Source of the DNA: Gemmatimonas phototrophica
GTDB lineage: Bacteria > Gemmatimonadota > Gemmatimonadetes > Gemmatimonadales > Gemmatimonadaceae
Length of the DNA: 6,346 nucleotides
Reading direction: 5' to 3'
Assembly (NCBI GenBank): GCA_945870175.1
Contig: CAMBRJ010000183.1
Location: 1 to 6,346, forward strand
The notes under the pieces: model-generated
Told to the model about the DNA's origin: nothing
The model's input: only the letters and a program-made list of their open reading frames with translations
Databases searched by the model: none
Shown: positions 6,298 through 6,346 of the stretch, in pieces
Layout of the letters: every line of letters begins with the position of its first letter
How positions within the stretch are numbered: the first letter of the stretch is position 1
Made by a program: the position numbers and the translations under genes

Positions 6298-6346
6298 TTC
6301 GCGTAATGCGTGACGTGATGCACTCGTCGTTGGCAATGGTTTCGTC

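Noticed and set aside
6307..6322. Hairpin TGCGT/ATGCA after the barrel gene as a terminator
   Set aside because: It has only five pairs including a G-U, and no T-run follows. The ATG at 6318 likewise has no Shine-Dalgarno and too little sequence to call a gene.
5566..6336. Minus-strand open frame of 256 codons opposite the barrel gene
   Set aside because: The sense strand has a signal peptide, strand pattern and beta-signal; the antisense product has no recognisable features.
6330..6346. TTGGCA half of a sigma54 promoter at the right edge
   Set aside because: The -24 half is good, but the -12 position reads TCGT rather than TTGC.

Overview
The window is GC-rich, dense bacterial chromosomal DNA with one partial and four complete protein genes and almost no spare sequence. 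I saw no rRNA, tRNA, CRISPR array, insertion sequence or phage gene. The style suggests an environmental Gram-negative, most plausibly a Gemmatimonadota relative: very high GC in third positions, a sigma54-type response regulator, a signal-peptide-bearing outer-membrane barrel with a bactofilin-like N-terminal part, and a likely leaderless start. This assignment rests on gene style and recall only, with no marker gene in view; Acidobacteriota or a myxobacterial-type lineage are alternatives.

Layout. Positions 1-1459 (minus strand) hold most of an AMP-forming acyl-CoA ligase whose C-terminus lies beyond the left edge; 486 residues are visible without a stop. A 40-bp divergent intergenic region (1460-1499) separates it from a plus-strand cluster that fills the rest of the window. 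The cluster contains a two-TM NtrY-like sensor kinase (1500-2855), a small membrane-anchored coiled-coil protein overlapping its stop codon (2852-3337), an NtrX/NtrC-type sigma54-dependent response regulator (3350-4744) and, after 98 bp, a secreted outer-membrane beta-barrel protein (4843-6297). The last 49 bases hold no feature I can support.

How they may work together. The first three plus-strand genes are tightly packed (one overlap and a 12-bp gap) and look like one transcript: a two-component system with an extra membrane protein between kinase and regulator. The small protein is predicted to have a periplasmic beta-rich head and a cytoplasmic coiled coil, so it could couple an envelope signal to the kinase. 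The barrel gene may be read through from this operon or have its own weak promoter. Placing an outer-membrane protein next to an envelope-facing sensor suggests a cell-envelope regulatory module, but its signal and targets cannot be read from the sequence. The ligase is divergently transcribed and may be functionally unrelated.

Most notable points: the uncharacterised kinase / coiled-coil / regulator arrangement, and the barrel's C-terminus, which has only about 30 residues after a loop-6-like motif and looks as if an internal segment was lost in frame.
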